Source: Bacteroidota bacterium
Lineage (GTDB): Bacteria; Bacteroidota; Bacteroidia; Chitinophagales; Chitinophagaceae
Reading direction: 5' to 3'
DNA length: 64,000 nt
NCBI GenBank assembly: GCA_026391125.1
Contig: JAPLEO010000102.1
Coordinates: 62,001 to 126,000, forward strand
The position numbers and the translations under genes were made by a program. The notes under the pieces were generated by a model. It did no database searches. It was not told where the DNA came from and saw only the letters and a program-made list of their open reading frames with translations. Shown here piece after piece: positions 52,371-62,548 of the stretch (its first letter is position 1; every line of letters begins with the position of its first letter).

Positions 52371-53435
52371 TTATTTTTTTGCACGTTCATACTGCAATGG
52401 CCAATCAATTTGTTCATTCAAGGCCTTTGCAGCATGTAATGGAAAATATGGGTCGCGAAGCGATTCTCGCGCTATGAGAACGAGGTCGGCATCGTTATTC
52501 AATAATATGCTTTCTGCTTGTGTTGCATCAGTAATCAAACCAACAGCACCAGTTAAAATACCCGTTTCAGCTTTGATCTGTTTGGCAAATGGCACTTGAT
52601 ATCCTGGTGTGATAGGAATTTTAACTTGATGTATGTTTCCCCCAGTTGAGCAGTCGATCAGATCTACCTCCAATGATTTTAATATTTTAGAAAGAGCTAC
52701 TGATTCGTCGATTGTCCAACCACCCTCTACCCAATCCGTTGCTGAGATCCTGATGAATATCGGGAAGGTTTCAGGCCAATTGGCTTTTACTGCTTTTACA
52801 ACTTCACAAACTATACGAATTCTATTTTCGAAACTGCCGCCATATTCATCTGTCCGAAGATTTGATTTGGGCGACAAAAATTCGTGTAATAAATATCCAT
52901 GTGCTGCATGAATTTCAACAACTTTAAAACCTGCCTGATAAGACCTCTTTGCAGCTGCCCCAAATGCATCGATGACGTCTTCTATTCCATCTACACTTAG
53001 TGCATGGGGTAAAGAATACTGATCATTAAAAGCTATAGCACTAGGCGCTACAGTATCCCAACCCTCTTCCTCTGTTTTCAAGAGTGTTCCACCTTTCCAT
53101 GGTTGTGCGCAACTAGCTTTTCTTCCAGCATGTGCCAATTGTATCGCAGGTACTGCACCCTGAGTTTCTATGAAGGCAGTAATTCTTTTCAAATTTTGAA
53201 TATGATCGTCTTTCCAAATTCCAAGATCGTTAGGCGTTATTCTACCCTCTGGTAAAACAGCACAGGCTTCAGAAATAATTAAACCAGCACCACCAACAGC
53301 CCTGCTTCCTAAGTGAACTAAATGCCAATCATTGGCGTATCCATCTTCAGCCGAATACTGACACATGGGAGAAATTACGATCCTGTTTTTTAAACTGATC
53401 GACTTGATAGTGAGTGGAGTAAACAGCTTTGTCAT
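52371..53435 (-). CDS. Old yellow enzyme, YqjM/NamA type
   Basis: This 354-residue cytoplasmic flavoprotein has the YqjM-class residues: ISPMCQYS with the redox-tuning Cys25 and Tyr27, the FMN-binding loop QLAHAGRK, HAAHGYLLHEFLSPKSN with the paired substrate-binding histidines (about 175 and 178), and GLITDATQAESIL near the end. Enzymes of this class reduce activated C=C bonds of enones, quinones or nitro compounds with NADPH. Length is typical (about 340-360). The start ATG at 53435 precedes TKLFTPLTIKSISLKNRIV, the standard N-terminus. It is monocistronic and abuts a decayed SDR gene, suggesting a lost redox partner. Confidence 0.95.
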   Translation of the reverse strand: MTKLFTPLTIKSISLKNRIVISPMCQYSAEDGYANDWHLVHLGSRAVGGAGLIISEACAVLPEGRITPNDLGIWKDDHIQNLKRITAFIETQGAVPAIQLAHAGRKASCAQPWKGGTLLKTEEEGWDTVAPSAIAFNDQYSLPHALSVDGIEDVIDAFGAAAKRSYQAGFKVVEIHAAHGYLLHEFLSPKSNLRTDEYGGSFENRIRIVCEVVKAVKANWPETFPIFIRISATDWVEGGWTIDESVALSKILKSLEVDLIDCSTGGNIHQVKIPITPGYQVPFAKQIKAETGILTGAVGLITDATQAESILLNNDADLVLIARESLRDPYFPLHAAKALNEQIDWPLQYERAKK

Positions 53436-53507
53436 AAAATAAATTTCATAACAAAACTAATCAGTTCTATTCAGAATAATCGAGGTGTATTTTTTGTAAC
53501 TTAGTTT

Positions 53508-54800
53508 ATGCTAAAAAAAATCATTTCAATCGTTTGCCTATTTGTGGGATTCAATTCCATGTCGCAACCAAAAACGGATAGTTTAGTATTAGAGATCATG
53601 CAAGAAATGAAGAGCAGGGTTTCTAAAAATGTATTACAAGATCCAACTTCGTATCGGCTGCAGATCATTTATACGCAAATCAATAGAGACAAACAGAACA
53701 ACCCTAGTTTTAAAAATTACTATTACAATTACGATGCAGATAATTATTATAATCCAGCGTCGATGGTGAAAATGCCATTGGCTTTTTTATCATTAGAAAA
53801 ACTAAACGAGATAAAAAAACCAGGATTGAACAAATTTACTAGGATGCAATATGATAGTAATTATTCGGGGCAAAAACTGCTCCTAAAAGATAGCACTTCT
53901 GAAACTGGCTATCCTAGCATTGCCAATTTTATCAAGAGAGCTTTTTTGATTAGCGAAAATGATCCCTACAACAGAATGTATCAATTTATGGGGCAGGAAG
54001 CTATCAACAATAGGCTGTACAATAAAGGCTATGATCGTTTAAGAATAACGCGCCAATTTATGGGCTACTCTGAAGAACAAAATAGACATACCAATCCAAT
54101 TCGATTCTTACAAGCAGATGGTTCAACCTTATATGAGCAAGACGGCGGATATAATACAAAACCATTTGACTTCACTAAGCATTTTTTATTAGGGAAAAGA
54201 TATCTGAATAAGAATGATAGCCTGATCAATGAGCCCTTTGATTTTACCAAACACAATTATATTCCATTAGAAGATTTTCAGCAGATCCTTCAATCGTTTT
54301 TATTCCCAAACTCAGTGCCTGAAAAACAAAGATTTCAGATACAAAAAGAAGATCGAGATTTTGCGCTGCAATATTTGTCGCAATACCCATCCGAAACCAG
54401 TTACCCCAAATACAACGATTCGATATTTTATGATAGTTATGTAAAATTCTATTTTCAAGATAGTACACATAAAATGCCTTCTAATATTCGGGTCTTTAAT
54501 AAAGTGGGTTGGGCTTATGGCTTTCTTACAGATGTATCGTACGTAGTAGATCTAAAAAACAAGATAGAATTTATGCTTTCTTCTACTATCTATGTCAACA
54601 TGGATGGCATTCTAAATGATGACAAGTATGAGTATGAAAGTATTGGTCATCCTTTTTTAAATGATCTAGGAAAGGCTGTTTATGGATATGAGTTAAAAAG
54701 AAAAAGGAAATATCAACCAAACCTATCCGAATTCAAATTAAAATACGACAAACGAAATCCGTCAGATAAGCGAGCTTCCATTATAGATGTAGATAATTAA
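53508..54800 (+). CDS. Secreted beta-lactamase-fold serine hydrolase
   Basis: This 430-residue protein has a signal peptide (about 1-19, ending SMSQ). It has the class A beta-lactamase-like motifs SxxK in NPASMVKMP (about 85-88), an SxN-like SEND (about 150) and KVG in RVFNKVGWAYG, consistent with the beta-lactamase2 family. The regions around the motifs are much longer than in classical class A enzymes (about 290 residues). The active-site serine and lysine are present, so a hydrolase or penicillin-binding function is likely, but resistance to beta-lactams should not be assumed. It is followed after 26 bp by a VTT-like membrane protein gene on the same strand. Confidence 0.8.
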   Translation: MLKKIISIVCLFVGFNSMSQPKTDSLVLEIMQEMKSRVSKNVLQDPTSYRLQIIYTQINRDKQNNPSFKNYYYNYDADNYYNPASMVKMPLAFLSLEKLNEIKKPGLNKFTRMQYDSNYSGQKLLLKDSTSETGYPSIANFIKRAFLISENDPYNRMYQFMGQEAINNRLYNKGYDRLRITRQFMGYSEEQNRHTNPIRFLQADGSTLYEQDGGYNTKPFDFTKHFLLGKRYLNKNDSLINEPFDFTKHNYIPLEDFQQILQSFLFPNSVPEKQRFQIQKEDRDFALQYLSQYPSETSYPKYNDSIFYDSYVKFYFQDSTHKMPSNIRVFNKVGWAYGFLTDVSYVVDLKNKIEFMLSSTIYVNMDGILNDDKYEYESIGHPFLNDLGKAVYGYELKRKRKYQPNLSEFKLKYDKRNPSDKRASIIDVDN

Positions 54801-54826
54801 GAATCTTTAAGTAACTTTCTATAGAT

Positions 54827-55417
54827 ATGTGGTATTATCTATCTGTTTTTGCTGCCGCTTTTTTGGTCGACTTGCTTCCATTCTTTGGTCCACCTGCATG
54901 GACAGTGATGGTATTCTTTCAAATGAAGTTTGATTTAAACATTTGGTTTGTTTTAATTTCAGGGGTTTTAGGCTCTGCTTTGGGTAGGTATACTTTATTC
55001 CTGTATATCCCTTATTTATCAGATCGATTTATTAAAGTTGAAAAAAACGAAGACCTACATTTTATTGGCGGCAAGCTTGCAGAAAAAGGATGGAAAATTC
55101 AGTTATTTGTTTTGCTTTATACATTAATGCCATTACCCACAACTACATTATTTACAGCGGCAGGTATTGCTAAAATAAAAGCGATTTATATAGTGCCTAC
55201 ATTTTTAGTAGGCAAGTTTTTAAGTGATATGCTAATGGTATTTACAGGCGATTATGTGGCCAATAATACTGCTAGTTTTTTACAAGGTTTTCTAACTTGG
55301 AAGAGTCTTTCGGGCATTGTACTTGGCATATTCATCCTATGCATGTTACTATTCATTGATTGGCGAAAGCTCTTAATCGAGAAAAAAATAACGCTCAATT
55401 TTCACATACTTAAATAG
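54827..55417 (+). CDS. VTT/DedA-like small membrane protein
   Basis: This 196-residue protein has about five membrane spans. The N-terminal DLLPFFGPPAWTVMVFF and the following GSALGRYTLFLYIPYLSDRF match the conserved beginning of SNARE-associated/VTT (DedA) proteins, with the glycine/arginine G-x-x-x-G-R element after the second hydrophobic segment. MPLPTTTLFTAAGIAKIK fits the second re-entrant half. Members of this superfamily flip or transport lipid carriers at the inner membrane. It is probably co-transcribed with the beta-lactamase-fold gene (26-bp gap), so a role near cell-wall or lipid-carrier turnover is possible. It ends 4 bp before the convergent DUF5009 gene. Confidence 0.7.
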   Translation: MWYYLSVFAAAFLVDLLPFFGPPAWTVMVFFQMKFDLNIWFVLISGVLGSALGRYTLFLYIPYLSDRFIKVEKNEDLHFIGGKLAEKGWKIQLFVLLYTLMPLPTTTLFTAAGIAKIKAIYIVPTFLVGKFLSDMLMVFTGDYVANNTASFLQGFLTWKSLSGIVLGIFILCMLLFIDWRKLLIEKKITLNFHILK

Positions 55418-55421
55418 AAAC

Positions 55422-56510
55422 CTATATTTTAAAAAATATATTCTTTTTGTAAAGAAATTTACACAGGTTCCATTCTAATGCAAAAATTGCAAGTGCACTG
55501 GCTATTCCTATAAAATGTTCTGAGAATCCAAATACTTGAAGAGAGCCCTTGCCAATGGCTTGTATGTATACATTGAACCATCTATTCCCTACTATTTCAA
55601 TGAATAAATAAACGAATATTGAATTCGTACCCACTATAGTAAAAAATAAAAGATTTTTCTTATGTTGTTTGATATCAATCCACCAATAAGCAAGTGCAAG
55701 AAACAATAAGCAATATCCACCTGAAGCAAAAACAAAGGAACTTGTCGCAATTCTTTTAATGATAGGTGTTATAGTTGCATCCATTCCAAAACCTATCAGT
55801 AGAAATATAAAGCCGAAAATTAAGAGTTGTTTTGTTTTAGAATTTGCTGTTTGATTTGACAACAGCAACTTACCTGCTAATACGCCCCAGATGGTATGAG
55901 CAGCAGTTGGAATGCAATTGATTGCAACCCATCCCCCTTTATTGATTTTGTTCATCAAGATGAGATCAATATAGTTCCCAAAGTTTTGCTGGTCGGTGAA
56001 TGGTTGATCAAAGCTTGGTACACGAGTATATCGATACAAAATTTCGGTTAACAATAATAATCCCAAACTGAAGAGTAGTTGCCATTTTGCCTCCCATCTA
56101 AATATCATAAAAGCTACGAGGGTAGTAAACGACAATTGAGTAAGCACATCCCATAACTCAAACGACAATCCCTTAGGGCGAACTGCATAATCTAATACAC
56201 CCCAGAAAAAAAGCCAGGCAGAACGTTTTAAAACTTTTTTAAATGAGTCGACCCATTTTACCCCCTCCATTTGTTGGCGCTGCAATGAATAGGCCATTGC
56301 GGTTCCTGCCATAAACATAAAGCCTGGCTGAATCAAATCCCAGAATTTGAGTCCGTTCCAAGGATGGTGAAAGAATTGCTCGGTTATAATTTGGATCCAA
56401 GATCCTTCAACAGTTGCATTTAGATGTTCATACAAGCCAGCACTTTCAAGCATTAAGAATACCATGATCAATCCACGCATAAAGTCGAGCGACAACAACC
56501 GTTTTGACAT
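55422..56510 (-). CDS. DUF5009/heparan-alpha-glucosaminide acetyltransferase-like membrane protein
   Basis: The ATG at 56510 (MSKRLLSLDFMRGLIM) is the usual start of this family; the longer frame begins at a TTG. The 362-residue protein has about ten membrane spans with the family's early motif LDFMRGLIMVFLMLES and a FWDLIQPGFMFMAGTAMAYS loop, and a conserved asparagine in WVAINCIPTAAHTIWG. Relatives include NagX and eukaryotic HGSNAT, which acetylate amino sugars across a membrane. In Bacteroidota they often accompany glycan-degradation genes. The histidine of the HGSNAT active site is not confidently visible here. Confidence 0.85.
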   Translation of the reverse strand: MSKRLLSLDFMRGLIMVFLMLESAGLYEHLNATVEGSWIQIITEQFFHHPWNGLKFWDLIQPGFMFMAGTAMAYSLQRQQMEGVKWVDSFKKVLKRSAWLFFWGVLDYAVRPKGLSFELWDVLTQLSFTTLVAFMIFRWEAKWQLLFSLGLLLLTEILYRYTRVPSFDQPFTDQQNFGNYIDLILMNKINKGGWVAINCIPTAAHTIWGVLAGKLLLSNQTANSKTKQLLIFGFIFLLIGFGMDATITPIIKRIATSSFVFASGGYCLLFLALAYWWIDIKQHKKNLLFFTIVGTNSIFVYLFIEIVGNRWFNVYIQAIGKGSLQVFGFSEHFIGIASALAIFALEWNLCKFLYKKNIFFKI

Positions 56511-56656
56511 AGAGTTATTTTGTATCAAAAGATATTACTTTATTTGAAATACCAATAATTTTTAATCATTTAATACTCTTTTGTACTTAAAACTATAGGT
56601 AGATATACCGATTGTCTGATTTAATTCGTTAGTAGGTTCTACAATTTGTCATATTC

Positions 56657-57775
56657 ATGAAATATATTAAAGGACTGGATACACTAAGGGCTTTTGCGGT
56701 AATTTTTGTAATTCTAGAGCATTGGAAATTGCCTTTTGATTTTGGCCCTGCAGTTAATTCCTTCTTTAAGTCCATTACCCCCAGTGGCACATTTGGAGTT
56801 GATTTATTTTTCGTACTCAGTGGTTTTTTAATCACTTCCATTTTGTTAAACGCTAGAGAAAATAATGAAGCAAATAAGCTAGGGATCATTAAGAATTTTA
56901 TCATTCGTAGAGCGCTAAGAATATTTCCAATCTATTATTTGATAATTTTCTGCCTGTTTATTATTAAATACCCATTATTAAATGAAACCATTTTCTGGCA
57001 CTTGACTTATACAAGTAATATATTTTTCTATAAAACGCAGCATTGGAATAATTTTTCACATACATGGTCTTTATCAGTTGAAGAACAATTCTATCTTATT
57101 TGGCCTTGGCTAATCGTTTTATTAAATAAACGATATTTAAAATTTGTATTTATTTTTTCGATTCTGATTGGAATTTTTACTACAATATTTACTGCCACAG
57201 TTTTAAATAATAATTTTGGATATATACTTATGCCTTCCTGTATGCATGCTTTTGGGATTGGCGGCATATACGCTTACTTAAAATATGATACATCAATTCA
57301 TAAGAGCTTTCATAAAGTTTTGAAAATAGCATTTCCACTAGCTTTGCTATTTCATTTTTATCTATCCTTTTCAAATGATTCAGGCTATATAAATTTACTT
57401 TCCGGGTTCTTTGATAGTATCATTTCAGTAATGTTAATTCATATAACTATCAACATAAAAGATGGATGGATTAAAAACCATATTATAGAGAATAAAGTAA
57501 TGATGAAAATTGGGGAATTGAGTTATGGTATATACTTAATGCATTATATAATGATGGGCATTTATATCAAGGCAATGACTGTTTATTTGTCGCCAGCAAA
57601 TGGTTTTAGATCCATTGCTTTAAACCCATACTTTTCTTATGCTATTAATTTAATCCTCTTATTCGTATTCTCTTACTCGAGCTATTATCTATTTGAGAAA
57701 CCTATCATGGGCTTAAAAAAGCAGTTTTCTTATTCGACCGATGAGTCATCAAATGAAATGACAGTTCAGGCTTAG
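56657..57775 (+). CDS. OafA-like acyltransferase 3-family membrane protein
   Basis: This 372-residue protein begins MKYIKGLDTLRAFAV, the standard start of the OafA group, with the catalytic histidine in ILEHWKLP (residue about 22) and the loop GTFGVDLFFVLSGFLITSI. The segment FSHTWSLSVEEQFYLIWPW is also typical. About ten membrane spans follow, and a short polar tail closes the protein. Such enzymes O-acetylate cell-surface polysaccharides or lipids. It is a different branch from the acyltransferase at 41921-43111, which lacks the R-x-x-A-F and SVEEQFYLIWP blocks. It stands alone, between the divergent DUF5009 gene and the convergent esterase. Confidence 0.93.
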   Translation: MKYIKGLDTLRAFAVIFVILEHWKLPFDFGPAVNSFFKSITPSGTFGVDLFFVLSGFLITSILLNARENNEANKLGIIKNFIIRRALRIFPIYYLIIFCLFIIKYPLLNETIFWHLTYTSNIFFYKTQHWNNFSHTWSLSVEEQFYLIWPWLIVLLNKRYLKFVFIFSILIGIFTTIFTATVLNNNFGYILMPSCMHAFGIGGIYAYLKYDTSIHKSFHKVLKIAFPLALLFHFYLSFSNDSGYINLLSGFFDSIISVMLIHITINIKDGWIKNHIIENKVMMKIGELSYGIYLMHYIMMGIYIKAMTVYLSPANGFRSIALNPYFSYAINLILLFVFSYSSYYLFEKPIMGLKKQFSYSTDESSNEMTVQA

Positions 57776-57815
57776 GGAAAAGTATTTATACTATTCATTT
57801 GTGATTTTAGAGTAA

Positions 57816-58742
57816 TTATTTCCCAAGCAAAAATTGAAGTGGGATTTCAAAGCGATCCTTCCAAGAGTTTTCACTATGATCTTGACCTGGGAAAAATTTA
57901 GTCATCCAACTTTTATCAGTGAACCCTTTTTCTGTCATTAGCTCATCAACTTTCTTTTGCAATGGCGGATACATAGCATCCAGGGTTTTATCTCCATAAT
58001 CAAAATAGATTTTATGGTTCTTTGGGTTAGGGAGATGATTTTTCATATAAGCAACAAAGGCATCAGGGATGGGATTGTTATTTGTTATAAAAATTCCTGG
58101 CCAGTGTGTTGACAAACAAGCAGCACCTCCAAAAATGGTAGGATACTCGCAGATCGCATACATCGAGATCAATCCGCCCATACTACTTCCAGCAATGAAA
58201 GTATGTGCAGCATCTTTTTTGGTAGCATATTTTTTATCAATCAATGGTTTAAGTTCCTGAACCAAAAATTTTAAATAGCCATCAGATTGAATTTTGTAGT
58301 TGCCAAATATTGACACAGCATTATTTCGAGCAGAATTTAGTACAGCTTCTTTTTGAGCAGCATCAAGGCTTTCAAAAGGCTTTTGTGGAAAGTAATCTGC
58401 ATGTCTGCTTTTGTCTCCATTCCAAACGCCTACAACGATAAAATCTTGAAGCTTTCCTTCTTCAATTAACCTGCTCACAGTTTTATCTACATCCCATGAT
58501 TTTTTGTTCCAGGTTGTGGTACTATCAAAAAGCATTTGTCCGTCGTGCATGTATAACACAGCATACTTTTTTTTGGCCGAATACCCTTCTGGCAACCAAA
58601 CGTCTACATTTCTTGCATCAACAAATTTCGAAGACAATTTTTCAATTCTCTCAATGGTTCCTTTCTGAACTTTTGGAAGCGGCTGGGCATGAAGCAACCC
58701 TATCGAAATGAAAATACTTAAAATGGTAAAGAGTTTGCGCAT
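57816..58742 (-). CDS. Secreted esterase of the enterochelin-esterase/esterase D type
   Basis: This 308-residue protein has a signal peptide (residues 1-19, ending LLHAQ). It is a single alpha/beta-hydrolase domain with VDVWLPEGYSAKKKYAVLYM at the start, nucleophile serine in GSSMGG (about 187), and the histidine near the end in PGQDHSENSW. This is the plan of Fes-like esterases and carbohydrate feruloyl/acetyl esterases. A role as a feruloyl or acetyl esterase removing side groups from glycans fits its place as the last gene of the GH127/GH13 operon (5 bp after the GH13 gene), rather than siderophore hydrolysis. Confidence 0.88.
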   Translation of the reverse strand: MRKLFTILSIFISIGLLHAQPLPKVQKGTIERIEKLSSKFVDARNVDVWLPEGYSAKKKYAVLYMHDGQMLFDSTTTWNKKSWDVDKTVSRLIEEGKLQDFIVVGVWNGDKSRHADYFPQKPFESLDAAQKEAVLNSARNNAVSIFGNYKIQSDGYLKFLVQELKPLIDKKYATKKDAAHTFIAGSSMGGLISMYAICEYPTIFGGAACLSTHWPGIFITNNNPIPDAFVAYMKNHLPNPKNHKIYFDYGDKTLDAMYPPLQKKVDELMTEKGFTDKSWMTKFFPGQDHSENSWKDRFEIPLQFLLGK

Positions 58743-58747
58743 AGAAT

Positions 58748-60595
58748 TTATTTGATTTTTTTTAAGATCATAGCACTTGAAGGTGTCATTTTAAATTTAT
58801 TCCCTTCCAATAAATGGTTGGTTAATAAGTCTTGATATTTACCACTAGAAGGGAGATCAAATTCAGAATTTTGATCTTCTAAATTAAAGAAAATTAGTAG
58901 TTCGTTTTCACCTTCAGTTCTTTTGTAGGCCAGTTTTTTTCCATCGGCAACTATAAAGCTGATGCTACCTGAAGAAAGTACAGGATTGGCTTTTCGAATT
59001 TGGATGAGTTTTTGATACCAATTAAATTGGTCTTGATTAAATGCCAGTGAGTCAAATTTTTTCTCACCCTGTTGAAAATAGTTCTGAGTTTCAGGGGCGA
59101 AGTTGAATCCTTTCCACATCATTGGCTTTCTATTAAATGGATCGTCGGCTCCCCACATTCCCATTTCTTCACCATTATATATTTGTGGAGCACCAATGGT
59201 TGTGAACAGATGAACCAAATACAGTTTAAGGCGTTGATAGGTTTCTTGATCGGGTTTACCAATTTTATAATGATTGTTATCAGTTGGTGTAGCTCCAAAT
59301 TTATATTTATTGGGATTAAAAAAATCAGTCAACAATCTTGGGGCATCATGTGAAGAAGATACATTCATCATGGCATATCGATTTGCATTAGCCACCCTTG
59401 CCCATTGTACTTCTAAACTATCTTTAAAAGTTTTAGCATCGATTGAAAAATCATTTTTCGCAAAAAAGTATCTAGCGGGACGATAGGTTTGATAATACAT
59501 AACTGCATCAAACGCATCACCTTTTGTATACGGTGCAGGGTTCATCAATTTATCGGGCCATTGTTCCCACCAAATCTCTCCAATTAAATAAGCACTAGGT
59601 TTTAGGTTACGAACTTGTGAGCGAAATTCTCTCCAAAAGCCCATTCCAATTTGGTCGGCCACATCTAATCGATAGCCATCTACACCATTTTCATTATTCC
59701 CATCTGGTGCCAACCATCTTTTTGTAACTGCGAAAATGTGTGCTTTAGCACCTTCATTGATATTGCCTTCATATGGATGACCTGTGACACGTGGACTAGT
59801 TATATTAACTTTCTTCAACTCTGGTAAGCTATTAATTCCCAACCAACCTTTATAAGCAAATTCATTTTGTGGTGTAGTAGGGTCATCGAATGATTGGATA
59901 TCGTACCAATCCTTATAGGCAGATTTTTCTTGATTTTTAATGATATCCTGCCAAGCCCAAAAACTTGTCCCGGTATGATTCCATGAATAGTCGATAATAA
60001 TTTTCATTCCTCTACGATGCACTTCCTTCACTAATTTTAAAAAAAGTTGATCGGCAGAGGTCCATTTCCAAGTTTTCGGATCTCCAGGATTTTCAGACGC
60101 AATAATTTTTTGATCTCCTGCCGGATCTGGACCGAAATTGACATCGATATGATGGTAATTCCTTGCATCATATTTATGCATAGAAGGCGCATCATTGATG
60201 GGATTTAGAAAGAGTGCATTTACACCTAATGACTGTAGATAAGGTAATTTCTGCAGGACACCTTCAAGATCACCACCATACTTTCTGTTTTGAAGATTTG
60301 CACTAATATTCATTCCTGCATTTTTTGCCCAGCTATCTAACTGATACCAGTTGGATGTCCAAGAAGTAACTGCCCAATCGTTAGGAACGAACTGTTTTAA
60401 AAAAGGGGTGTTCACCGTTTCGGGTGTAGGATCATTTTTTTTATCGCCGTTATTAAATCGTTCTACAAAAATCTGATACCAGATCGCATTCTTAGACCAA
60501 ACTGGCGGCTGAGAAAAAGATCTAGTATTTATTTGTGCAGAAGCAACAATGATCAATAAAAAGGAAACAATGGTTAATCGAATTTTATGTGTCAT
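58748..60595 (-). CDS. GH13 alpha-amylase-family enzyme, secreted
   Basis: This 615-residue protein has a signal peptide (about 1-20) and a TIM barrel with the four family regions: IIDYSWNHTG, DGYRLDVADQ (nucleophile aspartate about 312), LIGEIWWEQWPD (acid/base glutamate about 338) and VSSSHDAPR (aspartate about 413). The sequence GWLGINSLPELKK and the extended insert resemble the neopullulanase/cyclomaltodextrinase group rather than a classic alpha-amylase. A C-terminal beta domain (about 530-615) completes it. It follows the GH127 gene by 9 bp. The mix of alpha-glucan and arabinofuranoside enzymes in one operon is unusual. Confidence 0.93.
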   Translation of the reverse strand: MTHKIRLTIVSFLLIIVASAQINTRSFSQPPVWSKNAIWYQIFVERFNNGDKKNDPTPETVNTPFLKQFVPNDWAVTSWTSNWYQLDSWAKNAGMNISANLQNRKYGGDLEGVLQKLPYLQSLGVNALFLNPINDAPSMHKYDARNYHHIDVNFGPDPAGDQKIIASENPGDPKTWKWTSADQLFLKLVKEVHRRGMKIIIDYSWNHTGTSFWAWQDIIKNQEKSAYKDWYDIQSFDDPTTPQNEFAYKGWLGINSLPELKKVNITSPRVTGHPYEGNINEGAKAHIFAVTKRWLAPDGNNENGVDGYRLDVADQIGMGFWREFRSQVRNLKPSAYLIGEIWWEQWPDKLMNPAPYTKGDAFDAVMYYQTYRPARYFFAKNDFSIDAKTFKDSLEVQWARVANANRYAMMNVSSSHDAPRLLTDFFNPNKYKFGATPTDNNHYKIGKPDQETYQRLKLYLVHLFTTIGAPQIYNGEEMGMWGADDPFNRKPMMWKGFNFAPETQNYFQQGEKKFDSLAFNQDQFNWYQKLIQIRKANPVLSSGSISFIVADGKKLAYKRTEGENELLIFFNLEDQNSEFDLPSSGKYQDLLTNHLLEGNKFKMTPSSAMILKKIK

Positions 60596-60604
60596 TCAAA
60601 AAAA

Positions 60605-62548
60605 TTAATCTGCTTTTTTAAAAGTTGTTTGCCTCAAAATGGTCTTACCCATTGGAATTAATTCGAGTGGTACAATTTTCCCAGTTGTACTTTCCTTCAT
60701 GGTAGTACTGAAACGAATATCATTTAATGATTCCATTTTTGTAACTGGCATTCCAGTATAAAGATAAATCGACTTGTCGAAAGCAGTGTAAGTCATTTCT
60801 TTTAGTCCGGCTACACTGTAATTCTTAGTAATCTGTTGTTTTGCATCAATAGGATGTGCCAGAACAAGCGGGCCATACATGAAATATTGTTCTCCTTGAG
60901 CTGTATGATGTGATTGCACGATCATATCCATTTGTACAATTAGTTCATCATCATTTTTCCATATTCTATTGACTTGAATGTAGCCACCCTTTTCTTCATA
61001 AGGCATATTCAAAATCAATTTTTCAACCCCCTCCGGCTTTTTAATGATCAAACTAAATCGTTCACTTTTTTTATTGGTTATTTTAAAAGAAATTTTATTA
61101 CTGTATGGGTAACTGGTGATTTCTTTGATCGTAATGGGATTCCCTTTTAGGTTAAACTTTAATTCACTTGGACCTAATAAAAGAGCTAACACATTATTTC
61201 CATTCTGGAACCACATATTTTCAACATAAGATGCAACAATTTTTCCTGCATTTGGAACACAACAAACCGCTGCTTCTTTATGTACCGGAGAGTACCTATA
61301 ACGAGTCTGATTTTTATCTGATTGATCCCCATTCTTTCCTCCCTCTAACGCATAGCTATTATCTGTCTTTAAATAACAGATTGAACTTTCAGTTGGATGA
61401 GACGCACCTAAGGCTGCATTAAAAAATAATTTTTCGATCTTGTTGGCATAGTTAGGGTCATTTGTTTTCTTATATAAGCTGATATATGCATCCATCAATT
61501 CTAATAAAGAACAGTATTCATAACCTGCATTGGTAGCATCAGCCTTTCTACCACCTATAAATTCATCCCCAATTGCAGCTCCAGAAGCTGTTGTTACTTG
61601 ATTGATCTTTTGCAGAAAGCCATCTAAGGTTAATTTGAGTGATGCATCTCCGGTTGCCTGATACGCCGCTGCAACTGTTCTAAGATGTTCATAGGTATGC
61701 ACACTATGACCCATTAATGGAACTGAAGCCTTCATCAACTTAAATTGTTGTGCGTCTTCATTTAAATTCTGCTTTGAAAAATCGTTGTATAAAAAGGGGA
61801 TATAATCTAAATACTTGTGGTCTTTTGTAATAACATACAACTGTTCTAAAACATCTGTAAAAGCAAGTCCATGTGTTAACCCACCCGCATAAGGATTTTT
61901 TGTAGCAAATGGATGTGAAGCATTGATAGGGTAATTTGTAATTACATTATCAGCACAACGCAGCACAGCGTTTAAAACCCGATTGTCTTTAGAATAATCA
62001 TACCATGCAAGCAAAGCCCTACAAAGAGTTGTCTTTGACCATAGTTCTCCATTCTCATCATTGAAATTGTAGCGTAATTCTTTATCATAAATTCCCAAGT
62101 AACCATCCGCGTCTTGGGTACTTAGCAAATAATTGATTTTAGTGGAGATTTTTTTTAAGTGTATGCTATCATGGAGTAATACGGCTGTTCGAATGTATCC
62201 ATCAAACCAATTACTTTGTGTTTCACTATTCCACCAAAGAAATTGTGATTGAAATTCAACAGCATCTGACATAGCGCCCACATTTTTGTGCTGCACTTTT
62301 TTCGACAACCTGTCTTTCCCATAGATATCGTCATCTTGAATTAATGTTGGTTCGAGTTCATCAAGATGACCAGTAAATCCGTTTAAATTTTGTCTGAGTT
62401 TTTCTTTTAACCATCCCTTGGGGGCAATTTGGTTAATAGAGAGTTTTTTTTGTAGTTCAGGGATCGGCTTGCTCGATTGAGAAATTCCGTTGATGCTTAT
62501 AAAAAACATGAATAGGTAAAGAGAATATTTGAATATACGAGTGCTCAT
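60605..62548 (-). CDS. GH127 (DUF1680) beta-L-arabinofuranosidase-like enzyme, secreted
   Basis: The start is the ATG at 62548, which overlaps the upstream stop as ATGA, before a signal peptide MSTRIFKYSLYLFMFFISIN; the longer frame includes 17 residues that overlap the isomerase gene. The 647-residue protein is an alpha/alpha-barrel of the GH127/GH146 type with the zinc-site residues in GYEYCSLLE (about 343) and the cysteine pair in AAVCCVPNAG (about 428), where one cysteine acts as nucleophile in characterised members. These enzymes remove beta-linked L-arabinofuranose from plant glycoproteins and pectic glycans. It is the third gene of the operon and is translationally coupled to the isomerase-like gene. 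Confidence 0.9.
   Translation of the reverse strand: MSTRIFKYSLYLFMFFISINGISQSSKPIPELQKKLSINQIAPKGWLKEKLRQNLNGFTGHLDELEPTLIQDDDIYGKDRLSKKVQHKNVGAMSDAVEFQSQFLWWNSETQSNWFDGYIRTAVLLHDSIHLKKISTKINYLLSTQDADGYLGIYDKELRYNFNDENGELWSKTTLCRALLAWYDYSKDNRVLNAVLRCADNVITNYPINASHPFATKNPYAGGLTHGLAFTDVLEQLYVITKDHKYLDYIPFLYNDFSKQNLNEDAQQFKLMKASVPLMGHSVHTYEHLRTVAAAYQATGDASLKLTLDGFLQKINQVTTASGAAIGDEFIGGRKADATNAGYEYCSLLELMDAYISLYKKTNDPNYANKIEKLFFNAALGASHPTESSICYLKTDNSYALEGGKNGDQSDKNQTRYRYSPVHKEAAVCCVPNAGKIVASYVENMWFQNGNNVLALLLGPSELKFNLKGNPITIKEITSYPYSNKISFKITNKKSERFSLIIKKPEGVEKLILNMPYEEKGGYIQVNRIWKNDDELIVQMDMIVQSHHTAQGEQYFMYGPLVLAHPIDAKQQITKNYSVAGLKEMTYTAFDKSIYLYTGMPVTKMESLNDIRFSTTMKESTTGKIVPLELIPMGKTILRQTTFKKAD

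Noticed and set aside
53488..53496. TA-rich box TATTTTTTG before the beta-lactamase-fold gene as a -7 promoter element
   Set aside because: It is one base longer than the TAnnTTTG consensus, and there is no TTG at the right distance upstream.
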